Below, in pieces: positions 25,385 to 33,961 of a stretch of 64,000 nucleotides of DNA (position 1 is the first letter of the stretch; each line of letters opens with the position of its first letter). The DNA comes from Lachnospiraceae bacterium (GTDB lineage: Bacteria > Bacillota > Clostridia > Lachnospirales > Lachnospiraceae), in assembly GCA_017445585.1 (NCBI GenBank), contig JAFSTX010000048.1, forward strand, positions 1 to 64,000, given 5' to 3'. The position numbers were made by a program, and so were the translations under genes. The notes below the pieces were generated by a model. It was not told the DNA's origin and made no database searches. It saw nothing but the letters and a program-made list of their open reading frames with translations.

Positions 25385-26302
25385 GTGAAAGGTGCATTGA
25401 AAAAAAAGCCCATGAGCCTGCGCCGCAAGCGCGCGATAGTGGGGTATCTGTTCATCTCGCCCTTTATTCTGGGCTTTCTGCTGTTCATACTTCAGCCGCT
25501 TGCGACATCGCTGCGGATGAGCTTCTCCAATGTATCGCTGGGCGGAGAGGCAGGATTTTCCATGGACTATACGGGTATAGACAATTATACCCGCGCCTTT
25601 ACCGTGGATCCCGATTTTAACAGGCTGCTCGTGGATTCGCTGAAGGACGTGCTGATCAACGCTCCGAGCATTATCATCTTCAGTCTGATCGCAGCTGTGC
25701 TCCTGAACCGTAAATTCCCGGGGAGAGGCTTTGTGCGGGCGATATTCTTCATGCCGGTGGTGCTCACGAGCGGCGTGGTGCTCGGCCTGGAATCCCAGAA
25801 TTCGCTGCTCGCAGGCATGTCGCAGCTCCAGACCGCAGAGACGAACACGTCGGTGACGTCTTTTGCCCAGAACGTTCTCCTGGGCTCGTTTACGGACGTG
25901 GGCAGCGGCATCGTAGGCTTCGTGCTTAATATCATCGACCATTTCTATGACATAGTGGTGGCCGCCGGCATCCAGACGGTGGTATTCCTCTCGGCGCTCC
26001 AGTCGATCAATCCTTCGATCTATGAATCCGCGGATATAGAGGGCTGCACGGCGTGGGAGAAATTCTGGAAGATCACCATGCCGATGGTTAGTCCCATGAT
26101 CCTCGTGAACTGGATATATACGATAGTCGACAGGTTCATCCGTTCGGACAACCAGCTCATGGTCAAGATCCTGAACGCGGCCGGGGTGACGCTGGAGTAC
26201 GGCTACAGCTCCGCGATGGCCTGGGTCTACTGCGTGGCGATGCTGCTCATCATAGGAGTATCCGTATGGGCTATCTCAAAGGTGGTGTACTATTATGATT
26301 AA
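25385..26302 (+). CDS. ABC sugar transporter permease (MalF-type), second pair
   Basis: This 305-residue membrane protein starts at GTG 25385 with GGAGAGGAG (25369-25377) upstream; the longer ATG frame at 25319 lies inside the DUF5696 tail. It has six membrane segments (first at about residues 17-38, FISPFILGFLLFILQPLATS) and an EAA loop, ESADIEGCTAWEKFWKITMP, at about residues 216-235. Between segments 2 and 3 it has an unusually long loop (QNSLLAGMSQLQTAETNTSV and onward) of about 40 residues that may face outside and contact accessory proteins. It pairs with the following permease, whose start overlaps its end by 8 bases. Confidence 0.85.
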   Translation: MKGALKKKPMSLRRKRAIVGYLFISPFILGFLLFILQPLATSLRMSFSNVSLGGEAGFSMDYTGIDNYTRAFTVDPDFNRLLVDSLKDVLINAPSIIIFSLIAAVLLNRKFPGRGFVRAIFFMPVVLTSGVVLGLESQNSLLAGMSQLQTAETNTSVTSFAQNVLLGSFTDVGSGIVGFVLNIIDHFYDIVVAAGIQTVVFLSALQSINPSIYESADIEGCTAWEKFWKITMPMVSPMILVNWIYTIVDRFIRSDNQLMVKILNAAGVTLEYGYSSAMAWVYCVAMLLIIGVSVWAISKVVYYYD

Positions 26303-27230
26303 CAAAGCAGCGATAAAGAGAAAAATCACGAAATTCACCACTACGCTTGTGCTCATGATACTGATGTTCGGGCTCTGCTTTCTGATCCTTCAGCCGCTCC
26401 TTAACAAGATCTCGGTCAGCCTCATGGCCGAGAGAGACCTCTACGACAGTACCATCGTGGCGGTGCCAAAACACTTTACGACTGAGAATTATTCCATAGC
26501 CTATCAGCTGATGGATTATACGAATTCGTTTATGACGACCTTCTCGGTAGCCATGGCGGTCTCGGTGCTGCAGGTCTGCTCATGCCTCGTGGTGGGCTAC
26601 GGCATTGCCAGATATGATTTCCCGCTCAAGAAATTCTGGTTTGCGATGCTGATACTGATGATCGTGGTGCCGCAGCAGACTTATTCTGCCGCACTCCAGC
26701 TCTGGTTCAGGAATTTCGATATTTTCGGGATATTCAGGCTGCTGACAGGCTCCACTCTCGATCTGACGGGCACGGTCGCTCCGGTGCTGATGCTGGCGGG
26801 GACGTGCACCGGGCTCAAATGCGGTCTGTATGTGTATCTTTTCAGGCAGTATTTCAGGAATATACCGAAGGATATAGAAGAAGCCGCCTATATAGACGGC
26901 TGCGGCACACTGCGCACGCTTTTTTCCATCATGCTGCCGGACGCTATCCCGCTGGCGAGCTCATGCTTCCTGTTCTCGTTCGTGTGGCAGTGGACGGACA
27001 ATTACTTTACCACGCTTCTGATGAAGTCCGCAAATCTCCTGCCTGCCAGACTCAACGGTATCGCCTCAACGCTGATCTCGTACATGTCGCCCGTAAGGCC
27101 GTCTCTGACCTATCAGAACGCCATCAGCGCGACCGGAACCATCCTGCTGCTGGTACCTATCATCATAGTCTATCTCGTCGCGCAGAAGAAATTCGTCCAG
27201 TCGCTGAGCGCGACCGCGGTGAAGATGTAA
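26295..27230 (+). CDS. ABC sugar transporter permease (MalG-type), second pair
   Basis: The 311-residue protein has six membrane segments and the EAA loop EEAAYIDGCGTLRTLFSIML at about residues 195-214. The 8-base overlap with the preceding permease indicates translational coupling. This second pair has no own solute-binding gene directly beside it; it may share the 962-residue binding protein or the lipoprotein at 38.7 kb. It is the last gene before the terminator at 27249-27284, so the operon spans about 15.9-27.2 kb. Confidence 0.88.
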   Translation: MINKAAIKRKITKFTTTLVLMILMFGLCFLILQPLLNKISVSLMAERDLYDSTIVAVPKHFTTENYSIAYQLMDYTNSFMTTFSVAMAVSVLQVCSCLVVGYGIARYDFPLKKFWFAMLILMIVVPQQTYSAALQLWFRNFDIFGIFRLLTGSTLDLTGTVAPVLMLAGTCTGLKCGLYVYLFRQYFRNIPKDIEEAAYIDGCGTLRTLFSIMLPDAIPLASSCFLFSFVWQWTDNYFTTLLMKSANLLPARLNGIASTLISYMSPVRPSLTYQNAISATGTILLLVPIIIVYLVAQKKFVQSLSATAVKM

Positions 27231-27248
27231 GACGGATCATAAGTAAAA

Positions 27249-27284
27249 AGCCCTTCTCCCGGACAATGCGGAGGAGGGCTTTTT
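27249..27284. terminator. intrinsic terminator after the transport operon
   Basis: AGCCCTTCTCC (27249-27259) pairs with GGAGGAGGGCT (27270-27280; one G-U pair) and is followed by TTTTT. On the minus strand the stem is also followed by a T-run (from AAAAA at 27245-27249), so it can end both the transport operon and the convergent regulator remnant. Confidence 0.85.
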
Positions 27285-27302
27285 GTGCGTCAGGGATAAG
27301 CG

Positions 27303-27999
27303 TCACGCAGCGCTCATGCGGTACTGGGTGGGAGTCATGCCGTAGATGCGCTTGAAGAGGGTGCAGAAGTAGGGAATATTGCGGTAGCCTACGAGCTCGC
27401 TGATCTCGGCGAGCGTCATGTCAGTGGTGAGCAGATATCTCGCGGCGATCTTCATGCGGTAGCTGTTCAGGTAGTACGGCGCGCTGACCCCCATGAATTT
27501 ATTGAAGAGGGAACTGAGATAGCAGGGTGAAAAATACACGCTGCCTGCGAGGTAATCCAGGCTAAGATCTTCTTCGTATTCTCTTTTGATGATGGATATG
27601 ACCTCCAGGATGCGCTCCTGAAGCTCGGTATTGGTACCGTACCAGCGTCTGCTGATGCGGCTGTCGCTGACAGAGGAGACGGTGGAGGGAGAGCACGTAA
27701 AAATCCCTGATGGTCCAGTTCGCGGGGAGAGTACATAGCCTGCTGCCCATGGAAGCGCTCTCTGCATCGCCGGAGACGATGACGACGTGGGTATCCATGG
27801 CGGAAAGTTCGAGAATGCCGCTCTCGGAATCGGGAGAACATCCCTTCTCGATCATGAGGATATCACAGCTTCCGGACCCGAAACAGCCGTCATCAGCCTG
27901 CTCGACGTCTACCGACAGATCGAGCAGATGAGAGTACATGCGGATCTTATCGCATATGGTACTCTTGTCTGTTTCCGGTGCAACGACTATCTTGCACAT
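27303..27999 (-). pseudogene. AraC-type response regulator-like gene, frameshifted
   Basis: On the minus strand a first frame (start 27999, MCKIVVAPETDKSTICDKIR) covers an N-terminal domain up to WTIRDFYVLSLHRLL and then runs out of frame to a stop at 27562. A second frame, shifted by one base, carries a complete AraC-type double helix-turn-helix: YGTNTELQERILEVISII, LSLDYLAGSVYFSPCYLSSL, ISELVGYRNIPYFCTLFKR, ending at 27303. The total of 697 bases is one base more than a multiple of three, so one extra base near 27665-27690 (in CTCCTCTGTCAGC) explains it. The restored protein would have about 231 residues. Loss of this regulator would leave control to the AraC gene at 11.2 kb. A sequencing error remains possible. 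Confidence 0.75.
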
Positions 28000-28381
28000 G
28001 ACAATCCTCCAAAGGGCCTCTGCTTTCTTTCCATCAGCTTTTTTGAAATATCACAATCTGATATATCAGAACGCGATATAAATATACAGCATTACTCCGC
28101 CGTATGTCAATACATTTTCGCAAAAAAATATACTTGGCCGCAAGCCCTTTTCAACATGGGAAAAAAAGGGTAGAATAACTTCGAAAAAATCTGAAATTGC
28201 AACGGCAACGCAGCATTGTTAAAATCTAAACATGAGATACCCGATGATGGGTACGTCTTACAAAATAAGCAGATCCCGGGCGGGTCTGCGAAAAGGAGAA
28301 CAACTGCACTATTGAAGCGGGTTTATGTAAGGCAGACATAGGAAGCGCTTCATGTATCTGCAGCAGAAAAGAGGTAAGGAT
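28000..28381 (+). promoter_or_regulatory. promoter and long structured leader of the sugar-isomerase operon
   Basis: No gene in this interval. The left part is AT-rich. The promoter is TTGCAA (28197-28202), 17-base spacer, TAAAAT (28220-28225), with TGAAATT at 28192-28198 as in three other promoters of the locus. The leader of about 150 bases can form two hairpins: TACCC/GGGTA (28238-28253) and GCAGATCCC/GGGTCTGC (28269-28289), followed by AAAAGGAG (28291-28298), which may serve a short leader frame. The palindrome GAAGCGCTTC (28342-28351) resembles the core of LacI/CcpA-type operators but lacks the full cre flanks. The ribosome binding site of the first gene is AGAGGTAAGG. Confidence 0.5.
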
Positions 28382-29869
28382 ATGGTCAGATTCAAAGTAG
28401 CATTAGTAGGCGCATCACAGCTTTCGTTCCCCGGAGATAAGGTCACCGCGTTCGGCCACAGTGCCGAAGGGATGAAGAAGCTCGCAGATAAATGGGATTT
28501 CGATCTCTATGTATATCCCGGTACGGTCATCACCGAGGCCGACGCTCTCGAAGCAAAGAAAGTCCTCGAGGATGAAGTCAGACCCGATCTGATAATGCTC
28601 CAGTGCACGAGCTTTGCTGCCGGTCTGGTGGTATCCACCCTCGCCCGTGTGAACGGCGCCAGGCTCGGCCTCTGGGCCATCCCCGAGATGCGTCCGGCCG
28701 GAATCGTTTCCTATAATTCACTCTGCGGCATACATATGTATTCGTCGATCGTCGCACATTACCTTAAGGATTACGATATCCCGACCAAGTGGTTCTTCGG
28801 CGATGTGGACGATCCCATGTTCCTGCGCCGCTTCCGGATCACGGTCAGGGCTTTGCGCGCGATCAAAAAGATGTGCCATTCGAACGTCGGACTCGTGGGC
28901 GGCATCGCTCCCGGCTTTAACGACCTCTACGATGACGAGCGCAGGCTTATTAAGCTCTTTGACGGCATCAGGATAAACCGCCTGCATGAGTACGGCGAGC
29001 TGAAGGAAATGGCCGAGTCCATCGACCAGGCGAGAGTCGACGCAAAGGTCGCTGAGCTTAAAGCCGAGGCAAAGGCAAAGGATGCCGCGATAGACGCCCA
29101 GCTTAACGCCGTCGATCCTTCAAAACCCCAGAGCCGAATGTCGCTGCTCGAGGTGAACGCGAGATACGCGCTGGCATACGACGATTTTAACGAAAAATAC
29201 CACTACGATGCTCTGGCCATCAGCTGCTGGCCAAAGTTCCAGGACGATTATCTCTTCAGCGTATGCTCGGTAGTCGGCGAGCTGAACGACAAGGGCGTCG
29301 TGACAGGCTGCGAGGGAGACCTCACGAGCACGGTCTCGATGCTGCTGCTCAGCTATATCGCGGAGGATACCACGATGCTCATGGATATGTCCGCGATCGA
29401 TCAGGGAGACGATTCGATCCTGCTCTGGCACTGCGGCCCCGCCTCGAAGCATTTCTGCAAGAAGAACGGATACTGCTACAGCCTGAACTACTCCGGAAAG
29501 GATCACGAGGGCAGGGATCTCGATCACGCAGTCGGTACCGGTATAGTCAGAGACATGGTCTTTGATCCCGGCAAGGCCACCGTGGCCAGACTCACGGGCG
29601 AGTGCGACAGCCTGTTCATCGCTTCCGGCACGCTCCAGGACGGTTCAAAGGAGAGCTATTGCGGCAGCCGCGGATGGCTCGAGAAGCTCGAACTGAACCG
29701 CGAGCCCATATCCGCCCTCGATTTCTTTAATACCGTCATGTGCAGAGGCTTCCAGCATCACTTCCCGCTGGTCATGGGCGATTTCACCGAGGAGCTCATG
29801 GAGGTTTCGGCATGGCTGGGACTTAAGAAAGTGGAAAAGGTACCTTACGAGAATTATTTACAGAGGTGA
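28382..29869 (+). CDS. L-fucose/L-arabinose isomerase-like sugar isomerase
   Basis: This 495-residue cytoplasmic protein has the two-domain build of the FucI/AraA superfamily: an N-terminal Rossmann-like part (VRFKVALVGASQ...DLIMLQCTSFAAGL, ARLGLWAIPEMRPAGIVSYN) and a C-terminal catalytic part. Likely metal ligands are E311 (TGCEGDLTST), D335 (MLMDMSAID) and H459 or H460 (GFQHHFPLVMGD). The E-to-D distance of 24 residues equals that of E337 and D361 in E. coli FucI. It also has LWHCGPAS (H350). ATG 28382 is chosen by the ribosome binding site. It heads the six-gene sugar operon. The family interconverts aldoses and ketoses (L-fucose, D-arabinose, D-altrose, or D-galactose/L-arabinose); the substrate here is unknown. 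Confidence 0.75.
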   Translation: MVRFKVALVGASQLSFPGDKVTAFGHSAEGMKKLADKWDFDLYVYPGTVITEADALEAKKVLEDEVRPDLIMLQCTSFAAGLVVSTLARVNGARLGLWAIPEMRPAGIVSYNSLCGIHMYSSIVAHYLKDYDIPTKWFFGDVDDPMFLRRFRITVRALRAIKKMCHSNVGLVGGIAPGFNDLYDDERRLIKLFDGIRINRLHEYGELKEMAESIDQARVDAKVAELKAEAKAKDAAIDAQLNAVDPSKPQSRMSLLEVNARYALAYDDFNEKYHYDALAISCWPKFQDDYLFSVCSVVGELNDKGVVTGCEGDLTSTVSMLLLSYIAEDTTMLMDMSAIDQGDDSILLWHCGPASKHFCKKNGYCYSLNYSGKDHEGRDLDHAVGTGIVRDMVFDPGKATVARLTGECDSLFIASGTLQDGSKESYCGSRGWLEKLELNREPISALDFFNTVMCRGFQHHFPLVMGDFTEELMEVSAWLGLKKVEKVPYENYLQR

Positions 29870-29877
29870 GATCATAA

Positions 29878-30822
29878 ATGAGAGATATTCTTAGTGTTGG
29901 AGAAATGGTCATCGACTTTCTGCCCGGAAGCGAGCCCGGCAGCTATCTGCGCAAGGCCGGAGGCGCCCCCGCAAATGTCGCCATAGCGGCGGCCAGGGCG
30001 GGACTTGACGCCGGATTCTGCGGCAGGATGGGCGACGATGATTTCGGACGTTTCCTGATGGAGACGCTCCGCGAAAACGGCGTCGGCATCTGCGTCCCCG
30101 AGCTTACCGACAAAGCCATCACCACGATGGCTTTTGTGACGCTTGACGCCAGCGGCGAGCGCAGCTTTACCTTCGCGAGAAAGCCCGGCGCGGACATGTT
30201 CCTCACGTGCGGAGACGTGGACAGGGCAGGCGTAGAAGAGAGCGTGATAGTCCATGCGGGCTCCTGCTCGCTTTCGATGCCTCCGGCATCCGAGGCTACC
30301 GAATATGCCCTCCGCAAGGCTCATGAGCTCGGAAGGCTCGTCTCCTTTGACGTGAATTACCGCAATCTCATGTGGAATGACGATATCGGCGCGGCAGCGG
30401 AAGCTGTGCGCGGCATCCTGCCTTACGTCGATCTGCTCAAGATCTCGGACGAGGAGGCCGATATGATAGGCGGTGAGGAGGCTGTCCCGGATATCATGAA
30501 GAAATACGGGATCACAGTCCTCATCGAGACTCTCGGCGGAGACGGCGCGAGATGGTTCTTTGACGGCAGGAGCGGTCTGCTTCCGTCGATCCCTTCGGAG
30601 TGCGTGGACACCTGCGGAGCAGGCGATGCATTCTGGGGGAATTTCCTGACGGGGCTGATCCGCGGCGGAGTCAGGAGCGTATCGGATATCAATGAACCCG
30701 TCATCGAGGACGCGATCAGGAGAGGCAATATCGCCGGAGCTCTCTGCGTGCGCAAAAAGGGAGCCATCGAATCCCTTCCCACAGCCGCGGAGATCGAGGA
30801 GTTTATGAGACATGAGTGCTGA
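29878..30822 (+). CDS. PfkB-family sugar kinase
   Basis: The 314-residue protein shows the ribokinase/PfkB fold: N-terminal GEMVIDFLPGSE, the first signature RKAGGAPANVAIAAARAG (about residues 24-41), GRMGDDDFGRF, and the second signature DTCGAGDAFWGNFLTG (about 244-259) with catalytic base D250. It resembles fructokinase-type members and would phosphorylate the ketose made by the preceding isomerase, using ATP, in the cytoplasm. It starts 8 bases after the isomerase stop and overlaps the epimerase gene by 11 bases. Sugar specificity cannot be told from sequence alone. Confidence 0.85.
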   Translation: MRDILSVGEMVIDFLPGSEPGSYLRKAGGAPANVAIAAARAGLDAGFCGRMGDDDFGRFLMETLRENGVGICVPELTDKAITTMAFVTLDASGERSFTFARKPGADMFLTCGDVDRAGVEESVIVHAGSCSLSMPPASEATEYALRKAHELGRLVSFDVNYRNLMWNDDIGAAAEAVRGILPYVDLLKISDEEADMIGGEEAVPDIMKKYGITVLIETLGGDGARWFFDGRSGLLPSIPSECVDTCGAGDAFWGNFLTGLIRGGVRSVSDINEPVIEDAIRRGNIAGALCVRKKGAIESLPTAAEIEEFMRHEC

Positions 30823-31528
30823 TGCAGCCATTCTCGGCGAGAAGATCATCCTCTCGCCTTCACTTATCTCTGTATGTGATCTGTGCAATATAGAATCATG
30901 CGTCAGACAGCTGCAGGAGGCCGGTATCCGGATGCTCCATGTGGATATCCTGGACGGGTATTTCAGTCCGAGCATGCCGCTCGGTCTAGACACCGTCCGC
31001 GCCCTCAGAAAGAAGACGGATATATTCTTTGACGTGCATCTGATGGCCGCAAAGAACGATTTCTTCCTGGAGGAGCTCGTGGATATGGGCGCGGATCAGG
31101 TCGTCTTCCATGCCGAGACCGAGACCCATATAGACAAACAGCTGAATTTCCTGCACAGTCACGGAGTGAGAGCCGGTCTGGCCCTTAAGCCTGCCACGAA
31201 CCCTTCCGTGCTGGAGTATGTTCTGGACAAATGCGATGCCGTGCTGCAGATGCTGATCAATCCTGGCTTTGCGCAGATAAAGGGTGAAGCGCAGGTCTCC
31301 TACGCCGACCGCAAGGTCCGCGATCTGCATGAGATGATAGAGCGCCGCGCTCTGCCCACAAAGCTCATACTCGACGGACGTATCTCCCCCAAAAATATTG
31401 AGGACTACGGCCCGGAGGGCATAGCGGACATCTTTGTCGCAGGCAGCACGTGTCTTGACCGCGGCGATCTGACCGGCAGCGCGGAAAGGCTGCTCGCACG
31501 CAGAAGAGAACTCCTCGGAGGAAACTGA
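30812..31528 (+). CDS. ribulose-phosphate 3-epimerase-like protein (possibly hexulose-phosphate 3-epimerase)
   Basis: This 238-residue TIM-barrel protein has the RPE-family active-site series: LSPSLISVCDL at strand 1, MLHVDILDGYFSPS (strand 2), FFDVHLM (strand 3), VVFHAE (strand 4), LQMLINPGF (strand 6), LILDGRI (strand 7) and FVAGSTCL (strand 8). The family inverts C3 of ketose 5- or 6-phosphates through an enediolate, with two aspartates and metal. Placed between a ketose kinase and a 3-hexuloisomerase-like gene, it more likely acts on a hexulose 6-phosphate, like AlsE (allulose 6-phosphate to fructose 6-phosphate), than on pentoses. It overlaps the kinase gene by 11 bases. Confidence 0.75.
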   Translation: MSADAAILGEKIILSPSLISVCDLCNIESCVRQLQEAGIRMLHVDILDGYFSPSMPLGLDTVRALRKKTDIFFDVHLMAAKNDFFLEELVDMGADQVVFHAETETHIDKQLNFLHSHGVRAGLALKPATNPSVLEYVLDKCDAVLQMLINPGFAQIKGEAQVSYADRKVRDLHEMIERRALPTKLILDGRISPKNIEDYGPEGIADIFVAGSTCLDRGDLTGSAERLLARRRELLGGN

Positions 31529-31529
31529 A

Positions 31530-32096
31530 ATGGATTATACCAAATACGAAGATACACGCGATCTGGTACTCTCGGAGCTGGCCGTATCGCTCGGGGCAGT
31601 GGACCCCGCTTCGGTCGACCGCCTCGTGGACGCGATCCTGGAGGCGGATCAGGTATTCGTCGTGGGCGTGGGCAGAGTGCTGCTCTCGCTTCAGGCATTT
31701 ACAAAGAGGCTGGCACATCTCGGTGTAAAGGCCCACTATGTGGGCGAGATCACCGAGCCGGCGATAAAGCCCGGCGATCTGCTGATAGTGGGTTCGGGCA
31801 GCGGCACCACCCTTTTCCCCGCGGGTATCGCGAAAAAAGCCTATGACGCCGGAGCGCAGGTCGTGCATATCGGATCAAATCCCGACAGTCCGCTGCGCGA
31901 TATCGCTTCCTTTATGGTCAGGATCCCGGTTCGTACAAAGAAATATCTCGACGACGAGATCGATTCGCAGCAGCCCATGACTTCGCTCTTTGAGCAGTCA
32001 CTGCTGCTGCTCGGAGACATCGTGGCAAAGATGATCATCGAGAGAAAACAGCTCGACCTGAAGGGTCTGTGGCAGTATCACGCGAATCTCGAATAA
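31530..32096 (+). CDS. SIS-domain protein, 6-phospho-3-hexuloisomerase-like
   Basis: The 188-residue protein is a single SIS (sugar isomerase) domain of the HxlB/PHI size class: DQVFVVGVGRVLLSLQAFTK (about residues 44-63), HYVGEITEPAIKPGDLLIVG, GSGSGTT, VVHIGSNPDSPL and a C-terminal helix. PHI interconverts 3-hexulose 6-phosphate and fructose 6-phosphate in the ribulose monophosphate pathway; its usual partner, hexulose-6-phosphate synthase, belongs to the same barrel superfamily as the epimerase gene upstream, but that gene keeps RPE-type motifs. The gene follows with one base between stop and start. Here it probably completes conversion to fructose 6-phosphate. Confidence 0.75.
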   Translation: MDYTKYEDTRDLVLSELAVSLGAVDPASVDRLVDAILEADQVFVVGVGRVLLSLQAFTKRLAHLGVKAHYVGEITEPAIKPGDLLIVGSGSGTTLFPAGIAKKAYDAGAQVVHIGSNPDSPLRDIASFMVRIPVRTKKYLDDEIDSQQPMTSLFEQSLLLLGDIVAKMIIERKQLDLKGLWQYHANLE

Positions 32097-32139
32097 GGCG
32101 CTGCACCCATCGGAGGGGGCACCGGAAGAGGTACATATC

Positions 32140-33192
32140 ATGAATAAAAAAGATCTGCTCAGATATACGGGCAGCATCCAGCAGGTGGTATACGCCCGCA
32201 GGATCTGCTACGACGAGGGGCGGGCGAGGGGCCTTAACGCCGTGGAAGTGGTAAACGGCCCGCTGCGCTTTATCGTCATGCTGGACAAGTGTCTGGACGT
32301 GTCGGAGATGAGCTGGAGAGGGGAGCAGATAAGCTTCCTGTCAAAGCCCGGCCTTAACGGGCGCAATCCTTTTGACACGCACGGCGGCGAGGCCCAGCGC
32401 AGCATCATGGGAGGCCTGTTCTTTACCTGCGGATACGAGAATATCTGCGCGCCCTTTACCGACGGCGGCGGAAAGGACTATCCCATGCACGGGCGCATGC
32501 GTACATCGCCTGCCGAGCACGTTTCGGTCAGAGCCTGCTGGGAAGGCGACGATTATGTGGTTACGGTCAGCGGAGATATCCGCGAGGCGGAGCTCTTTGG
32601 AGAGAACCTGCTGCTTCACCGCACGATCACCACGAGTCTGGATGATCCGTCGGTTACGGTCCGCGATGAGATCACGAACGAAGGCTTCAGAGACGAGCCC
32701 ATGATGCTCATGTATCACTGCAATCTCGGCTATCCCTTCCTGACGGAGAGGACGAGACTGATCCTGCCTTCAAAACGCGTGATCCCGAGGGATGAGCCCT
32801 CCGAAAAGAACGCCGCGCGCTGGCAGCGTATGGATCCGCCAGCGGACTGTGAGCCCGAGTATGTCTATCTGCACGAGCTCGCTGACGATGGAAGGGAGAC
32901 CTTTGCGGCGGCTGCCGACGATGAAAAGGGCCTCGCGGTATGCATAGAGTGGGACCGCAGCGCGCTGCCGTGCTTCGGCCAGTGGAAATCCACCGCGAGC
33001 GGAGACTATGTGATGGGCCTTGAGCCCGGCAACGCTCCCGTATACGGAAGGCGCTGGTGCGAGGAACACGGCTGTCTGCCGGTGATAGAGGCACAGAGCA
33101 CGCGCACCGCGGGACTCAGGTTCAGCGTGCGCGAGGGAGAAGCCGCGATCGGCGACCTTGAGAAAAAGTGCAGAAAGCTGCTCGGAAAATGA
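32140..33192 (+). CDS. DUF4432 family protein (aldose 1-epimerase-like)
   Basis: This 350-residue protein has the galactose-mutarotase-type beta-supersandwich of the DUF4432 family: SIQQVVYARRICYDEGRARG, VVNGPLRFIVMLDKCLDVSE, FSLSKPG-like LSKPGLNGRNPFDTHGG, GGLFFTCGYENICAPF, YPMHGRMRTSPAEHV and a C-terminal GLEPGNAPVYGR with EHG. The histidine/glutamate set of mutarotases seems kept in part (YPMHGR, MYHCNLGYPF). Proteins of this family occur in sugar catabolic operons and may equilibrate anomers or epimers of the entering sugar. It is the fifth gene of the isomerase operon, 43 bases after the SIS gene, with GGAGG-type ribosome binding site. Confidence 0.7.
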   Translation: MNKKDLLRYTGSIQQVVYARRICYDEGRARGLNAVEVVNGPLRFIVMLDKCLDVSEMSWRGEQISFLSKPGLNGRNPFDTHGGEAQRSIMGGLFFTCGYENICAPFTDGGGKDYPMHGRMRTSPAEHVSVRACWEGDDYVVTVSGDIREAELFGENLLLHRTITTSLDDPSVTVRDEITNEGFRDEPMMLMYHCNLGYPFLTERTRLILPSKRVIPRDEPSEKNAARWQRMDPPADCEPEYVYLHELADDGRETFAAAADDEKGLAVCIEWDRSALPCFGQWKSTASGDYVMGLEPGNAPVYGRRWCEEHGCLPVIEAQSTRTAGLRFSVREGEAAIGDLEKKCRKLLGK

Positions 33193-33254
33193 GCTCAGGT
33201 TTTATAAGGAATGCTTTACAGATCTGATAAATAAGCCTTTAAAGGAGAGAAAAA

Positions 33255-33941
33255 ATGAAACGTTCAGAGATCAATGCTGTCATCAAACGCTTTGAGAAGC
33301 TGCTTGCTGATCACTGCTTCGAGATCCCGCCCTTCTGCAAATTCACACCTGAGGAATGGCAGGAAAAGGGACATGAGTACGACGAGATCCGCGACAACAT
33401 GCTCGGTTGGGATGTGACCGACTACGGCATGGGCGACTACGCCCACCTCGGCCTGGCTCTCATCACCATCAGAAACGGCAACGTCCACGATCCGAAGTAC
33501 ACCAAGACCTACGCGGAAAAGATCATCATGTGCGATCCCGGTCAGGTATCGCCCATGCACTTCCACTGGAACAAGATGGAGGATCTGATCAACCGCGGCG
33601 GCGGAGATATCTGCTTCAGCCTGTATAACGCGAACGAGGATGAAAGTCTGGATGAGGTGAATGACGTCGAGGTCGTTACCGACGGCTACCGCCGCATGGT
33701 CAAGGCCGGCACGAAGATCATCCTGAAGCCCGGCGATTCCATCTCACTCTATCCCTACAAATATCACGAGTTCATCATTCCCGAGGACTCCGAGTCAGTT
33801 CTTATCGGAGAAGTCTCCATGTGCAACGACGATAATACGGACAACCGTTTCCTGAACCCTCTGGGGCGCTTCCCTACCATCGAAGAGGACGAGCCTCCCT
33901 ACCGTCTCCTTTGCAACGAGTACCCTCCCGCAAAGGACTGA
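33255..33941 (+). CDS. D-lyxose/D-mannose isomerase-like cupin protein
   Basis: The 228-residue protein is a cupin-type aldose-ketose isomerase of the D-lyxose ketol-isomerase family. The metal ligands are visible: H102 and H104 in PMHFHWNKME, E109 in the same motif, and H171 in YKYHEF. VMC-type motifs IIMCDPGQVSPMHFHWNKME and NRGGGDICFSLYN are typical. The family acts on D-lyxose and D-mannose (2,3-cis sugars such as D-talose also in some members). A second, unrelated isomerase beside the FucI-like one suggests that two aldoses feed the same ketose, or that the pathway has two isomerization steps. It ends the cytoplasmic part of the operon, 20 bases before the GH30 lipoprotein gene. Confidence 0.8.
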   Translation: MKRSEINAVIKRFEKLLADHCFEIPPFCKFTPEEWQEKGHEYDEIRDNMLGWDVTDYGMGDYAHLGLALITIRNGNVHDPKYTKTYAEKIIMCDPGQVSPMHFHWNKMEDLINRGGGDICFSLYNANEDESLDEVNDVEVVTDGYRRMVKAGTKIILKPGDSISLYPYKYHEFIIPEDSESVLIGEVSMCNDDNTDNRFLNPLGRFPTIEEDEPPYRLLCNEYPPAKD

Positions 33942-33961
33942 TCCGGAGTCAGGAGTTTATA

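Noticed and set aside
28342-28351. Catabolite-response element (cre) for CcpA
   Set aside because: Only the AAGCGCTT core fits; the outer TG/CA of the consensus are missing. Kept only as a palindrome in the leader.
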